From contig DATKPC010000078.1 of assembly GCA_035524275.1 (NCBI GenBank), forward strand, positions 10,232-74,231: a DNA stretch of 64,000 nucleotides, read 5' to 3'. Both the position numbers and the translations under genes were made by a program. The notes beneath the pieces are model-generated. The model worked only from the letters and a program-made list of their open reading frames with translations, was not told where the DNA came from and searched no databases. Position 1 is the first letter of the stretch. Each line of letters starts with the position of its first letter. Shown piece after piece: positions 1-8,696 of the stretch. Source of the DNA: DATKPC01 sp035524275. GTDB taxonomy: Bacteria; Pseudomonadota; Gammaproteobacteria; Burkholderiales; Burkholderiaceae_F.

Positions 1-567
1 CGCACGCGCCCCGACCTGACGCGCCCGGACATCCAACTGCATTTCACGGTTGCGATCGTCGACGATCACGCACGCGCGCTTTTCCGCACGTTCCGCCTTC
101 CGCACGGCTTTTCGCTGCACATGTGCCTGCTTCGCCCGCGCAGCCGCGGGAGGGTCACGCTCGCCAGCGCGGATCCCCGCGCGGCGCCCCTGATCGACCC
201 CGACTTTCTCGGCGACCCGCGCGATGTCGACGACATGGTCGCCGGGTTCCGGCTGGCGCGCCGCCTGCTCGACGCTCCGGCGCTCGCGCGCCGGACGACG
301 CGCGACCTGCACACGGCCGGAATTTCCAGCGACGAGGAGATCCGCGCGGTCCTGCGGCAGCGCGTCGACACGATCTACCACCCGGTCGGAACGTGCCGGA
401 TGGGCACCGATCCGGACGCGGTCGTCGACCCGCAACTGCGGGTCCACGGCATCGAGGGGCTTCGAATCGTCGATGCGTCGGTGATGCCCACCCTGGTGGG
501 CGGCAACACGAATGCGCCGACGATCATGATCGGCGAGAAGGCGGCCGACCTGATTCGCGGCGCGTGA
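1..567 (+). CDS. GMC-family FAD-dependent oxidoreductase, C-terminal fragment (5' end outside window)
   Basis: The reading frame is open from the first base and ends at TGA 565-567, giving 188 residues of the C-terminal substrate-binding and catalytic part of a glucose-methanol-choline oxidoreductase (choline/alcohol dehydrogenase-like). The diagnostic signature YHPVGTCRMGTD carries the conserved catalytic His, and the closing NTNAPTIMIGEKAADLI segment is the typical last FAD-contacting helix. The FAD-binding N-terminus with GxGxxG lies before the window. The substrate cannot be told from this part; alcohols, choline or polyethylene glycol-type substrates are all possible. It converges on rmuC, 42 bases downstream on the other strand. 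Confidence 0.93.
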   Translation, partial: RTRPDLTRPDIQLHFTVAIVDDHARALFRTFRLPHGFSLHMCLLRPRSRGRVTLASADPRAAPLIDPDFLGDPRDVDDMVAGFRLARRLLDAPALARRTTRDLHTAGISSDEEIRAVLRQRVDTIYHPVGTCRMGTDPDAVVDPQLRVHGIEGLRIVDASVMPTLVGGNTNAPTIMIGEKAADLIRGA

Positions 568-609
568 GCCGGGCGTGGCGCGGTCGCGAAGCGCAGGCTT
601 CGGCGGCGG

Positions 610-1983
610 CTAGCCGTCGGCGTCGTCCGGCACCGGCGGAGGCAGGATCATCGCCGCCTGGTCCGTCGGCAGCGCCTCGACCTCCTTCAACCGTCGCGCC
701 ATCTGGCGCGTCCGGGTCTCGGCGCTGTCGATCGAATTCGAGGCGGCCTGCAGGTTGCGGCGGATCGCGGCCAGCACGTCGCCGAACTTGCCGAACTCGG
801 TCTTGACCGCGCCCAGCACCTGCCAGACCTCGGCCGAGCGACGCTCGATCGCCAGCGAGCGGAAGCCCATCTGCAGCGCGTTGAGCATCGCGTAGAGCGT
901 CGTCGGCCCTGCGACGACGATGCGCTCCTCGCGATTGAGCGCCTCGACGAGGCCGGGGCGGCGCAGCACTTCGGCGAACAAGCCCTCGGACGGCAGGAAC
1001 AGGATCGCGAAGTCCGTCGTGTACGGGCTCTCGAGATATTTCTCGCGGATCGATCGCGCCTGGATCCGAACCGCTCGCTCGATGGCGCGGGCCGACTCGT
1101 CGACCTTCGAGCGGTCGGCCTCCTCGTGCGCCGCCACGAGCCGCTCGTAGTCTTCGAGCGGGAACTTGGCGTCGATCGGAAGCATTACGCTGGCGCCATC
1201 CCCGCGCCCCGGCAGCCTGACCGCGAAGTCGACGCGCTCGGACGAACCCGGCCGCGTCGCGACGTTGGCATCGAACTGCTCCGGCAGCAGGACCTGCTCG
1301 AGAAGCGACGCCAGCTGCATTTCGCCGAAGATCCCGCGCGTCTTCACGTTGGCCAGCACGCGCTTCAGGTCGCCGACGCCGCTTGCCAGCGACTGCATCT
1401 CGCCCAGGCCCTTGTGGACCTGCTCGAGCCGCTCGGAAACCAGGCGGAACGACTCTCCGAGGCGGCTTTCGAGCGTCGACTGCAGCTTCTCCGCCACCGT
1501 CGCGCGCATCTCTTCCAGGCGCGCCTCGTTGCCGGTCTGCAGCGCCTGCAGTCGCTGCTCCAGCGTCTGCCGCACGTCGGCGAGGCCGCGCTGCAGCCCG
1601 CTGCCCAGATCGCCCATCTGCTGCTGCATCAGCCGGCCATACGCGTTCAACTGCTCGTTCTGCAGTCCGCTCGTCTGCGTCACCTGCGCGGCGACCGCGC
1701 CCTGCAATTCGGCGAGCCGCGCCCCGACCTCGACGCGAATCGCGCTCGAGGCCGATTCGACGGCCTGTCGCATTTCGCGCTCCAGCCGCTCGTTGTCCGC
1801 GCGGCTGTTCGATTCGGCCGACGCTATCTCCTGTCGGACGGCGCCGAGCACCGCCGTGGCTTCGCGCGCCTCGCGCGCCGCGCGCAGGACGGCCCACAGC
1901 ACCAGGACGACGAGGACGCCCAGAAGCACGACGCCGGCCGCGATGGCGGCGGCCAAGCCGTTGGCCGCAGTGTCCGGGTTCAT
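610..1983 (-). CDS. rmuC: DNA recombination protein RmuC
   Basis: A 457-residue RmuC-family protein. An N-terminal membrane anchor (about residues 9-34, hydrophobic LAAAIAAGVVLLGVLVVLVL) is followed by a long predicted coiled coil (about 35-190, rich in Ala, Glu, Gln and Arg) and then the RmuC nuclease-like domain, beginning near KTRGIFGEMQLASLLEQVL. RmuC limits recombination between inverted repeats in E. coli; the domain belongs to the PD-(D/E)xK-like nuclease group by family knowledge. Length is normal. It is a stand-alone gene: the next minus-strand gene upstream, the truncated hemoglobin, ends 58 bases before its start. Confidence 0.93.
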   Translation of the reverse strand: MNPDTAANGLAAAIAAGVVLLGVLVVLVLWAVLRAAREAREATAVLGAVRQEIASAESNSRADNERLEREMRQAVESASSAIRVEVGARLAELQGAVAAQVTQTSGLQNEQLNAYGRLMQQQMGDLGSGLQRGLADVRQTLEQRLQALQTGNEARLEEMRATVAEKLQSTLESRLGESFRLVSERLEQVHKGLGEMQSLASGVGDLKRVLANVKTRGIFGEMQLASLLEQVLLPEQFDANVATRPGSSERVDFAVRLPGRGDGASVMLPIDAKFPLEDYERLVAAHEEADRSKVDESARAIERAVRIQARSIREKYLESPYTTDFAILFLPSEGLFAEVLRRPGLVEALNREERIVVAGPTTLYAMLNALQMGFRSLAIERRSAEVWQVLGAVKTEFGKFGDVLAAIRRNLQAASNSIDSAETRTRQMARRLKEVEALPTDQAAMILPPPVPDDADG

Positions 1984-2041
1984 CCTGGGCCTCGCGCGCC
2001 GGGCGGGCCGGATTCCACCCTCATCGATCGCGCTCCACGAT

Positions 2042-2467
2042 TCAATCGGCGCGATTGCGCATGTGGTCGGCCAGCTGGGCCATCGCCCGCAGGAGACCGG
2101 CGCGCAACGGTTCGTTCGGCACGGTGTCGTCGAGCGCGCGCGTCATGCACGCGACCCACTGGTCGCGCTCGAGCGTGCCGATCGAAAACGGCAGGTGGCG
2201 CGCGCGAAGCCGCGGATGGCCGAAGCGGCGCTCGTAGAGATCCGGCCCGCCGAGCCAGCCCGTCAGGTACCACGACAGCTTGTCGCGGATCGCGCCGAGG
2301 TCGGGCGCGTGGATCGCCCTCAGCTCCGCATAGGCGGCGTCCCGCTCCATCAGGTCGTAGAAGCGGGCGACAAGCGCGGCAATGCCGGGCTCGCCGCCGA
2401 TCAGGTCGAACGCGGTGGGCTCGGCCGCCTCGCCGCTCGCGTCGGTCGTCGTTTCGTGATGGTTCAT
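2042..2467 (-). CDS. Group II truncated hemoglobin (trHbO-like)
   Basis: A 141-residue globin of the 2-over-2 truncated class. Visible marks are the B-helix ARFYDLM (Tyr37, position B10), the proximal His91 in RARHLPF, and Trp104 in DQWVACM, the G8 Trp that marks group II. These bind haem and O2; roles described for the family include oxygen supply, peroxidase activity and NO/reactive-oxygen handling, but none is shown here. The start ATG (2465-2467) overlaps the stop of the upstream permease by 4 bases (ATGA), so it is probably translationally coupled as the last gene of the liv/permease chain. A longer open frame upstream is antisense noise inside the permease. Confidence 0.92.
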   Translation of the reverse strand: MNHHETTTDASGEAAEPTAFDLIGGEPGIAALVARFYDLMERDAAYAELRAIHAPDLGAIRDKLSWYLTGWLGGPDLYERRFGHPRLRARHLPFSIGTLERDQWVACMTRALDDTVPNEPLRAGLLRAMAQLADHMRNRAD

Positions 2468-4977
2468 GTCGCTTCGCGCAAGGTCCTCATGGGTGGCGTC
2501 CGCAGGACGCGGCGCAGGTCGAGCCAGCCGCCGGCAAGCGCGCAGCCGGCGCCGGCGACGACCCCGATCGCAAGCACCGCGAAAGGCGGGGAGTAGTCGA
2601 ACTCGAAGGCGTAGTGCGCCAGCACCCAGCCCACGGCAATGGCGCCCAACGCCGCCAGCAACCCGCCGACGGCTCCGACGGCAGCGAGCTCGGCGGCCTG
2701 TGCCCGCGCCAGTTGCCCCTGGCGCGCGCCGAGCGCGCGCAGCAACGCCGTCTCCTGGACGCGCTCGTCGTGCGAACCCGCGAGCGCCGCGTACAGGACA
2801 AGCAGCCCCGCGGCGAGCGCGAAGACGAAAAGGAATTCCACCGCGAGGATCACCTGGTCGAGGACCGATTGCACCTGCCTCAGGATCGCCGAGGTGTCGA
2901 TCACCGTCAGGTTCGGGAACTTCTGCACCAGCTCGCCACCCAGCGTCGAGCGATCGCGCGGCAGGTGGAAGGCCGTGATGAAGGACTGCGGCTTGTCGAC
3001 CAGCAGGCGCGTCGGCATCACGATGAAGAAGTTGACTTTCATCGAATCCCACTGCACCTTGCGTACGCTCGTGACGCGAGCCTCGACGCGTTCGCCCGCG
3101 ACGTCGAAAGCGAGCCGATCGCCCAGCGCGATGCCCAGGGTCTTCGCAATCCCGGACTCGATCGACAATTCGTCGCCGTCAACCGCGAACCAGCGTCCTT
3201 CGACGACCGGGCTCTGGGCCGCCGGCGCATCCGCGTAGGACAGGTTGAATTCGCGATCGACGAGGCGCCGGGCGCGCTCGTCGGCATAGTCGTCGGGCCC
3301 GACCGGCCGCCCATTGCGCTCGACGAGCCGGCCGCGAACCATCGGATAGAGCGTCGCATCGACGCCGCCCGACGCCAGCAGGGAGGCGACGGCATCGCGC
3401 TGCGCCGGCTGGATGTTGATGACGAACCGGTTCGGCGCATCGACCGGCACCTGGCGCCGCCAAGCGTCGACAAGATCGGTGCGCACGACCGCAAGCAGCA
3501 GCAGCGCCATCAGGCCGATCGCCAGCGCCACGACCTGCGTCAGCGTCGCGCCACGGCGGCGGGCCATCGCGGCCAGCGCATAACGCCAGCCCAGGAGACC
3601 GCCCGCCGACGGGCCCGCGTGGCGCGCGACGGCCGCCGCCCGAAGCAGCAGCCAACCGACGGCCGCGAAGGCCGCGATGCCCGCGGCAAAACCGCCACCG
3701 ACCATCGCGCCGATCCGCAGGTCCCCGGCCGACCACAGCAGCAGCAGGAAGAAGGCTGCCGCACCGACCAGGTAGCCGAGCATGCCGCTCGCGCCTGCGG
3801 GCCCGAGGTCGCGGCGCAGCACTCGGATCGGTGGGACGCCGCCCAGGCGTACGAGCGGCGGAACCCCGAAACCGAACAGCAGGACGAGTCCACAGGCGGC
3901 TCCCTGGGTTGCCGGAACCAGCGTCGGCGCCGCCAGCGAGGTCTGCAGCACGGCGCCCAGGATTTGCGCCAGCACGAGATGCAGGCCCAGCCCCGCGACC
4001 GTCCCGACGGCGCTGGCGGCGATGCCCACCCACGCGAACTCGAGGACGAAGAGCTGCATCAGCCGCGCCTGCTCGACGCCGAGGCAGCGCATCAGCGCAC
4101 AGGCATCGTAGTGGCGGCGACTGAATCGGCTCGCCGCCGTCGCCACGGCCACCGCGGCGATCAGCGCCGCGAGCAGGGCCACGACCGCGAGAAAGCGTTG
4201 CGCCCTTTCGAGCGTGCGCTGCATGTCCGGACGGCCGCTCTCGATCGATTCCAGTTGCTGGCCGCGCGCCAGCGTCCGTTGCGATGCCGCGACGAAGTGG
4301 CGCACGGCCGCGGGTGGTCCAGCGGCCAGCAGCCGGTACGTCGCGCGGCTGCCCGGCTGCAGCAGGCCGGTGGCCGCGAGGTCCGGCAGCCCGATCATCA
4401 CGCGGGGGGCAAAGTTCGCGAATTGCGCGCCGCGATCCGGCTCGATGGCGATCAGCCGGTCGATCCGCAGTCGGGCGTCGCCGAGTTGGATCGAATCGCC
4501 GACCCGCAGCTTCAGCGCCGCGAGCAGCTGCGGATCGACCCACGCGGCGCCGGCCGCGGGAATCGTCGTCGCGGGCTCTTCGCGGGCGCCCTCGGCCCGC
4601 TGGACGACGACGCTGCCGCGCAGCGGATAGCCCACCGACACCGCCTTCACCGAAGCGAGCACGCTCATGTCCGGCCGCGCGGCATCGAGCGCCATGCTCG
4701 GGAACGAGATCGTTTCCGCGACCGCGAGGCCGGCAGAGCGCGCGCGCTGCCGCAGCGCCTCGTCGATCGGCGCATCGGCACCGATCGCGACATCGCCGCC
4801 GAGGAGTTGCGCCGCATCGCGCTCCAGGCCCAAGCGTATCCGGTCGACGAAGAATCCGACGCTGGTCACCGCGGCGACCGCGATCGCCAGCGCCGCGGCG
4901 AGCAGCCGCAGTTCGCCGCCGCGCCAGTCGCGCCACGCCATCCGCGCGGCATGGCGCAGCAGCGCCGCGAGCGTCAC
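2464..4977 (-). CDS. FtsX-like ABC transporter permease (YbbP type)
   Basis: An 837-residue inner-membrane permease with the two-FtsX-domain architecture of YbbP/LolC-like (MacB-type) permeases: a TM helix near residues 22-44, a periplasmic domain up to about 260, a block of TM helices (about 262-500), a second periplasmic domain and a final TM bundle (about 700-830). Such proteins need a cytoplasmic ATPase (YbbA type), and none lies next to it; the neighbouring ATPases are LivF/LivG type. The GTG start (4975-4977) overlaps the livF stop by 4 bases, and its own stop overlaps the hemoglobin start. Substrate unknown; YbbAP homologues are linked to lipid, lipoprotein or peptide extrusion. Confidence 0.88.
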   Translation of the reverse strand: MTLAALLRHAARMAWRDWRGGELRLLAAALAIAVAAVTSVGFFVDRIRLGLERDAAQLLGGDVAIGADAPIDEALRQRARSAGLAVAETISFPSMALDAARPDMSVLASVKAVSVGYPLRGSVVVQRAEGAREEPATTIPAAGAAWVDPQLLAALKLRVGDSIQLGDARLRIDRLIAIEPDRGAQFANFAPRVMIGLPDLAATGLLQPGSRATYRLLAAGPPAAVRHFVAASQRTLARGQQLESIESGRPDMQRTLERAQRFLAVVALLAALIAAVAVATAASRFSRRHYDACALMRCLGVEQARLMQLFVLEFAWVGIAASAVGTVAGLGLHLVLAQILGAVLQTSLAAPTLVPATQGAACGLVLLFGFGVPPLVRLGGVPPIRVLRRDLGPAGASGMLGYLVGAAAFFLLLLWSAGDLRIGAMVGGGFAAGIAAFAAVGWLLLRAAAVARHAGPSAGGLLGWRYALAAMARRRGATLTQVVALAIGLMALLLLAVVRTDLVDAWRRQVPVDAPNRFVINIQPAQRDAVASLLASGGVDATLYPMVRGRLVERNGRPVGPDDYADERARRLVDREFNLSYADAPAAQSPVVEGRWFAVDGDELSIESGIAKTLGIALGDRLAFDVAGERVEARVTSVRKVQWDSMKVNFFIVMPTRLLVDKPQSFITAFHLPRDRSTLGGELVQKFPNLTVIDTSAILRQVQSVLDQVILAVEFLFVFALAAGLLVLYAALAGSHDERVQETALLRALGARQGQLARAQAAELAAVGAVGGLLAALGAIAVGWVLAHYAFEFDYSPPFAVLAIGVVAGAGCALAGGWLDLRRVLRTPPMRTLREAT

Positions 4978-5738
4978 GCCGCGCCCGGCGCGGCTTCGAC
5001 GCGCGCCGCCCCCAGGCCCAGGTAGCTCGCGATGACCCGCTCGTTGCCGGCCAATTCGTCCGCGGGCCCATGCAGCACGACGTCTCCGCTCTCGAGGACG
5101 TAGCCGTAGTCCGCCAGTTGCAGCGCCGCGTGCGCGTTCTGCTCGACCAGCAGGACCGCCACGCCGCGCTGCCGCAGGTCGGCGACGATGTTGAAGATCT
5201 CGCGCACGATCAGCGGGGCCAGCCCGAGACTGGGCTCGTCCAGCATCAGCAGGCGCGGCTGCGCCATCAGCGCGCGGCCGATCGCGAGCATCTGCCGCTC
5301 GCCGCCGGACAGCGTCCCGGCAAGCTGGCGCCGACGCTCGTGCAGCCGCGGAAAAAGGGCATAGACGTCGTCGAGGCTCCTGCGGACCTGCCGGTCCCCC
5401 CGGCGGCGCCTGACGAACGCACCGAGCTCGAGGTTGTCCGCGACGTTCATCTCGGCGAAGAGCTCGCGGCGCTCCGGCACGAGGCAGAGACCGGCCGCCA
5501 CGCGCTCCTCGACGCTCGACAACGCCAGGTCGGCCCCGTCGTAGCGAACGCTCCCGCGCGACGGCAGCAGGCCCATGACCGCAGCCATCGTCGTCGTCTT
5601 TCCGGCTCCGTTCGGCCCGACAACGGTGACGATCTGGCCGGCGCCGACGCGCAGCGAGATCCGGTGCACGGCCTCGACCTTGCCGTAGCCGACCGAAAGG
5701 TCGTCGATCTGCAGCAGAGGAATCGCGGTGCCGCTCAT
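4974..5738 (-). CDS. livF: Branched-chain amino acid-type ABC transporter ATP-binding protein LivF
   Basis: A 254-residue ATPase of the LivF type. Walker A GPNGAGKT at 41-48, signature LSGGE at 143-147, Walker B LLMLDEP with Asp167-Glu168. It would power import through the LivH/LivM membrane pair together with the LivG domain. The ATG (5736-5738) overlaps the stop of the livM-livG gene by 4 bases, and its stop overlaps the start of the FtsX-like permease. The HAAT family imports branched-chain amino acids, but also urea, aromatic acids and short amides, so the substrate is not fixed. Confidence 0.93.
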   Translation of the reverse strand: MSGTAIPLLQIDDLSVGYGKVEAVHRISLRVGAGQIVTVVGPNGAGKTTTMAAVMGLLPSRGSVRYDGADLALSSVEERVAAGLCLVPERRELFAEMNVADNLELGAFVRRRRGDRQVRRSLDDVYALFPRLHERRRQLAGTLSGGERQMLAIGRALMAQPRLLMLDEPSLGLAPLIVREIFNIVADLRQRGVAVLLVEQNAHAALQLADYGYVLESGDVVLHGPADELAGNERVIASYLGLGAARVEAAPGAA

Positions 5739-7504
5739 CCGATGCCTCCGAGATAGGCCTGGCGCACGGCCGGATCGCGCTGGACCTCCTCCGGGCGCCC
5801 CTCGGCGAGCTTCGAGCCGAATTCCATCACGACGAGGCGATCGGTCAATCCCATCACGAAATCCATGTCGTGCTCGACGAGGAGGATGCTGATCCCGTCG
5901 CGCCGCAATTCCCGCAGCAGCGCGGCCAGCGCCTGCTTTTCCTGCAGGCGCAGCCCGGCGGCCGGCTCGTCCAGAAGCAGGATGCGCGGATGCGCGCACA
6001 GCGCGCGGGCGATCTCGACGATCCGCTGCTTGCCCAGCGCGAGGCCCCCGGCCGGGTCGTCGACATGCTCGGCCAGCCCGACACGTCGCACCTGCTGCGC
6101 CGCTTCGCGCAACAGGTGGGCCTCCTCGCGCCGGTCCAGCCGCAGGCAGGCCGGCACGAGCCCGCGTCGACCGCGCCGCGTCGAGCCGATCGCGACGTTG
6201 TCGAGCACGCTCATCTGCGGCACGAGCTTGACGTGCTGGAAGCTGCGCGCGACGCCGAGGCGCGAGATCCCGAAGGCGCTGAGACCTCGAATATTGCGGC
6301 CGCCGATCTCGATGTCGCCTGCCGTCAGGTCGAGGAAGCCGGTGATGAGGTTGAACATCGTGCTCTTGCCGGCGCCGTTGGGCCCGATGAGGCCGAGGAT
6401 TTCCCCGGCACCCAGCGAGAAGCTGACATCCTTCACGGCGACCAGGCCGCCAAACTGCTTGCGCGCCGAGCGGACGCTGAGGACCGGCCCGGACACTGCG
6501 GCGACCGCGGTTGGCGCCGCGGCAGCCTCGGCGCCGCCGCCGTCGCGCGCCACGCGGGGACGCGGTCGCAGGAGTCGTTGCAGCACCGGCCAGACGCCAT
6601 CGCCGGTCCGTTGGAGCAGCACGATCATCAGGACGCCGAAGACGATCGACTCGAACTGCCCGCTGCGTCCGAGGAGCCCCGGAAGGACGTCCTGCAGCAC
6701 CTCCTTCAGGACCGTGATGAGCGTCGCGCCGATCACCGCCCCCCAGACGTTGCCGGCGCCTCCGACGACCGCCATGAAAAGGTATTCGATCCCGGCGCCG
6801 ATTCCGAACGGGGTCGGATTGACGAAACGCTGCATGTGCGCGTACAGCCACCCGGAGACCGCCGCCAGAAGAGCCGCGTAGACGAAGACGACGATCCGCA
6901 GTTGAGCCGGATCGACCCCGAACGCCTCGACCATCGAGGCCCGCCCCTTCAGCGCGCGAATGACGCGGCCGAGCCGCGAATCCAGCAGGTTGGCCGTCGC
7001 CCACAAGGCGAGCAGCGCCACGATCCAGGTCAGTACGTAGATCGCCCGCGCATCGGTCAGCGCGAATCCGAACACCTCGATGGGCGGCAGGCCCGTGAGG
7101 CCCGTGAATCCGCCCAGCGTCGGCAGCGTACCGAACAGGTAGAACAGGCTGATGCCCCAGGCGAGCGTTCCCAGCGGAAGGAAATGCCCGCGCATCCGCA
7201 GCGTCACGAACCCCAGCACGTAAGCGACGGCCGCGGTCGCGATCAGCGCGGCCGGAAGCGTCAACCACGGCGACCATCCGAACTGCAGGCACAGGACGGC
7301 GCTCGCGTAGGCGCCGAGCCCGACGAACGCGGCCTGCCCGAACGAGGTCTGGCCGGCCACGCCGGTCAGCAGCACCAGGCCGAGGGCCGCGAGGCTGAAG
7401 AGGCCGATGTAGTTGAAGAGCGTGACATAGAACGGCGGCGCGACGAGCGGCACGAGCGCCAGCACGGCCACCACGATGCCCAAGGCGATCCGGCGGTCGA
7501 TCAT
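5735..7504 (-). CDS. Fused LivM permease - LivG ATP-binding protein of a HAAT-family ABC importer
   Basis: 589 residues combining two usual subunits. The first about 310 residues are a LivM-type permease, with several TM helices and the motif QTSFGQAAFVGLGAYA near the N-terminus. The remainder, after a Pro/Arg/Ala-rich linker near 310-340, is a LivG-type ATPase with Walker A GPNGAGKST, an RSFQH segment and LLLDEPAAGL. Such fusions are common in Betaproteobacteria and related groups. It sits between livH (19 bases upstream) and livF (ATGA overlap). Confidence 0.92.
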   Translation of the reverse strand: MIDRRIALGIVVAVLALVPLVAPPFYVTLFNYIGLFSLAALGLVLLTGVAGQTSFGQAAFVGLGAYASAVLCLQFGWSPWLTLPAALIATAAVAYVLGFVTLRMRGHFLPLGTLAWGISLFYLFGTLPTLGGFTGLTGLPPIEVFGFALTDARAIYVLTWIVALLALWATANLLDSRLGRVIRALKGRASMVEAFGVDPAQLRIVVFVYAALLAAVSGWLYAHMQRFVNPTPFGIGAGIEYLFMAVVGGAGNVWGAVIGATLITVLKEVLQDVLPGLLGRSGQFESIVFGVLMIVLLQRTGDGVWPVLQRLLRPRPRVARDGGGAEAAAAPTAVAAVSGPVLSVRSARKQFGGLVAVKDVSFSLGAGEILGLIGPNGAGKSTMFNLITGFLDLTAGDIEIGGRNIRGLSAFGISRLGVARSFQHVKLVPQMSVLDNVAIGSTRRGRRGLVPACLRLDRREEAHLLREAAQQVRRVGLAEHVDDPAGGLALGKQRIVEIARALCAHPRILLLDEPAAGLRLQEKQALAALLRELRRDGISILLVEHDMDFVMGLTDRLVVMEFGSKLAEGRPEEVQRDPAVRQAYLGGIG

Positions 7505-7523
7505 CGTGTCGAGCCTCCCGCCG

Positions 7524-8561
7524 TCACGAATCCTCCTCCACGTGGTGCGTCGTGAGCGACAGCCAGAGCAGCACCGGGATGATCAGCGTGAAGACGATGA
7601 CCTCCTTGTACTGGCTCGCCCAGAACGACGCGAACGACTCCAGCAGCCCGACGAGCATCGCGCCCGCGAGCGCCAGCGGATAGCTCGCCAGTCCGGCGAC
7701 GATCGCGGCGACGAATCCCTTGAGGCCGATCAGGAAGCCGGAGTCGTAGTAGATCGTCGTGATCGGGCCGATCAGGATGCCCGACAGCGTGCCGAGCACG
7801 GCGGCGAGCGCAAAGCTGAGCCGTCCGGCGGCATCCGGGCTGAACCCGATGAGGCGCGCCCCGGTATGGTTGAACGCGGTGGCCCGCAGGGCCTTGCCGT
7901 AGAGCGTGCGTCCGAAGAAGAGCGCCAGCGCCGCGATCAATGCGACCGCCACGCCCAGGATCCAGAGGCTCTGCGACGTCACGGTCAGGGCGCCGAGGTC
8001 GAACCGGGCCTCGGAAAACGGCGGCGTCCTCGCGCCTTCGGCGCCGAAAAAGAAGAGCGAAAGGCCCGTCAGCGCCAGGTGGACGGCCACCGAGACGATC
8101 AGCAGGACCAGCACCGGAGCGCCGGCAAGCGGCTGGAAGGCGACTCGGTACAGCAGCGGGCCGAGCGGCGCGACGACCAGCAGCGTCAGCGCCACCTGGA
8201 ACCCGAGCGACAGCTGCCGCGGCGCCGCCCACCACGCGAGCGCCGCCACCGCAAGCGGGAAACCGAGCGTCGACGCCAGCCGCCGCGCCACCCGTTGCGT
8301 GCGGTGCGCGCGGACGAGGTGCACGCTTTCCGCCGCGCCGGCGACGATCGCGAGGCCGACCACCAGCCAGACGACTCCGGGAAAGCGTCCGGCCTGCAGG
8401 CTGGCCAGCGTCAGCGCGCCGAACGATACGAATTCACCCTGCGGGATCAGGATGACGCGCGTCACGGCGAAGACCATGACGAGCGCGATCGCCAGCAACG
8501 CGTAGATCGCGCCGTTGGTCAGGCCGTCCTGCGCCAGGAGCGCGGCAATCTGCCAATCCAT
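7524..8561 (-). CDS. livH: Branched-chain amino acid-type ABC transporter permease LivH
   Basis: A LivH-type membrane subunit of 345 residues, starting MDWQIAALLAQDGLTNGAIYALLAIALV. I chose the ATG at 8559-8561 because a strong ribosome-binding site (GGGGGAGG on the minus strand) lies about 10 bases before it; the frame extends 13 codons further but without such a site. The family motif around GLKGFVAAIVAGL is present. It contains an inserted stretch of extra hydrophobic sequence (about residues 70-130), so it is longer than the usual ~290 residues. First gene of the minus-strand chain livH, livMG, livF, permease, hemoglobin. No periplasmic binding protein gene is nearby. Confidence 0.9.
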   Translation of the reverse strand: MDWQIAALLAQDGLTNGAIYALLAIALVMVFAVTRVILIPQGEFVSFGALTLASLQAGRFPGVVWLVVGLAIVAGAAESVHLVRAHRTQRVARRLASTLGFPLAVAALAWWAAPRQLSLGFQVALTLLVVAPLGPLLYRVAFQPLAGAPVLVLLIVSVAVHLALTGLSLFFFGAEGARTPPFSEARFDLGALTVTSQSLWILGVAVALIAALALFFGRTLYGKALRATAFNHTGARLIGFSPDAAGRLSFALAAVLGTLSGILIGPITTIYYDSGFLIGLKGFVAAIVAGLASYPLALAGAMLVGLLESFASFWASQYKEVIVFTLIIPVLLWLSLTTHHVEEDS

Positions 8562-8696
8562 GGATGATCGAGCCTCCCCCGTCATGCACGACACCGGCAT
8601 GGCGCCGCGCCAATACCCCGATGGCCTCTTGCCGGATGCGGATTATCGCCGGAACCGGCGCGCGCCCGCGGTTCCCCTGCCTTCGACCCGCCGCCT

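Noticed and set aside
1126..5025. Very long plus-strand open frame opposite rmuC, the hemoglobin and the permease
   Set aside because: It is antisense to three well-supported genes, is Arg/Gln/His-rich without motifs, and arises from high third-position GC.
5870..7555. Long plus-strand frame opposite livM-livG
   Set aside because: Antisense to a clear LivM-LivG gene; composition is that of a shadow frame.
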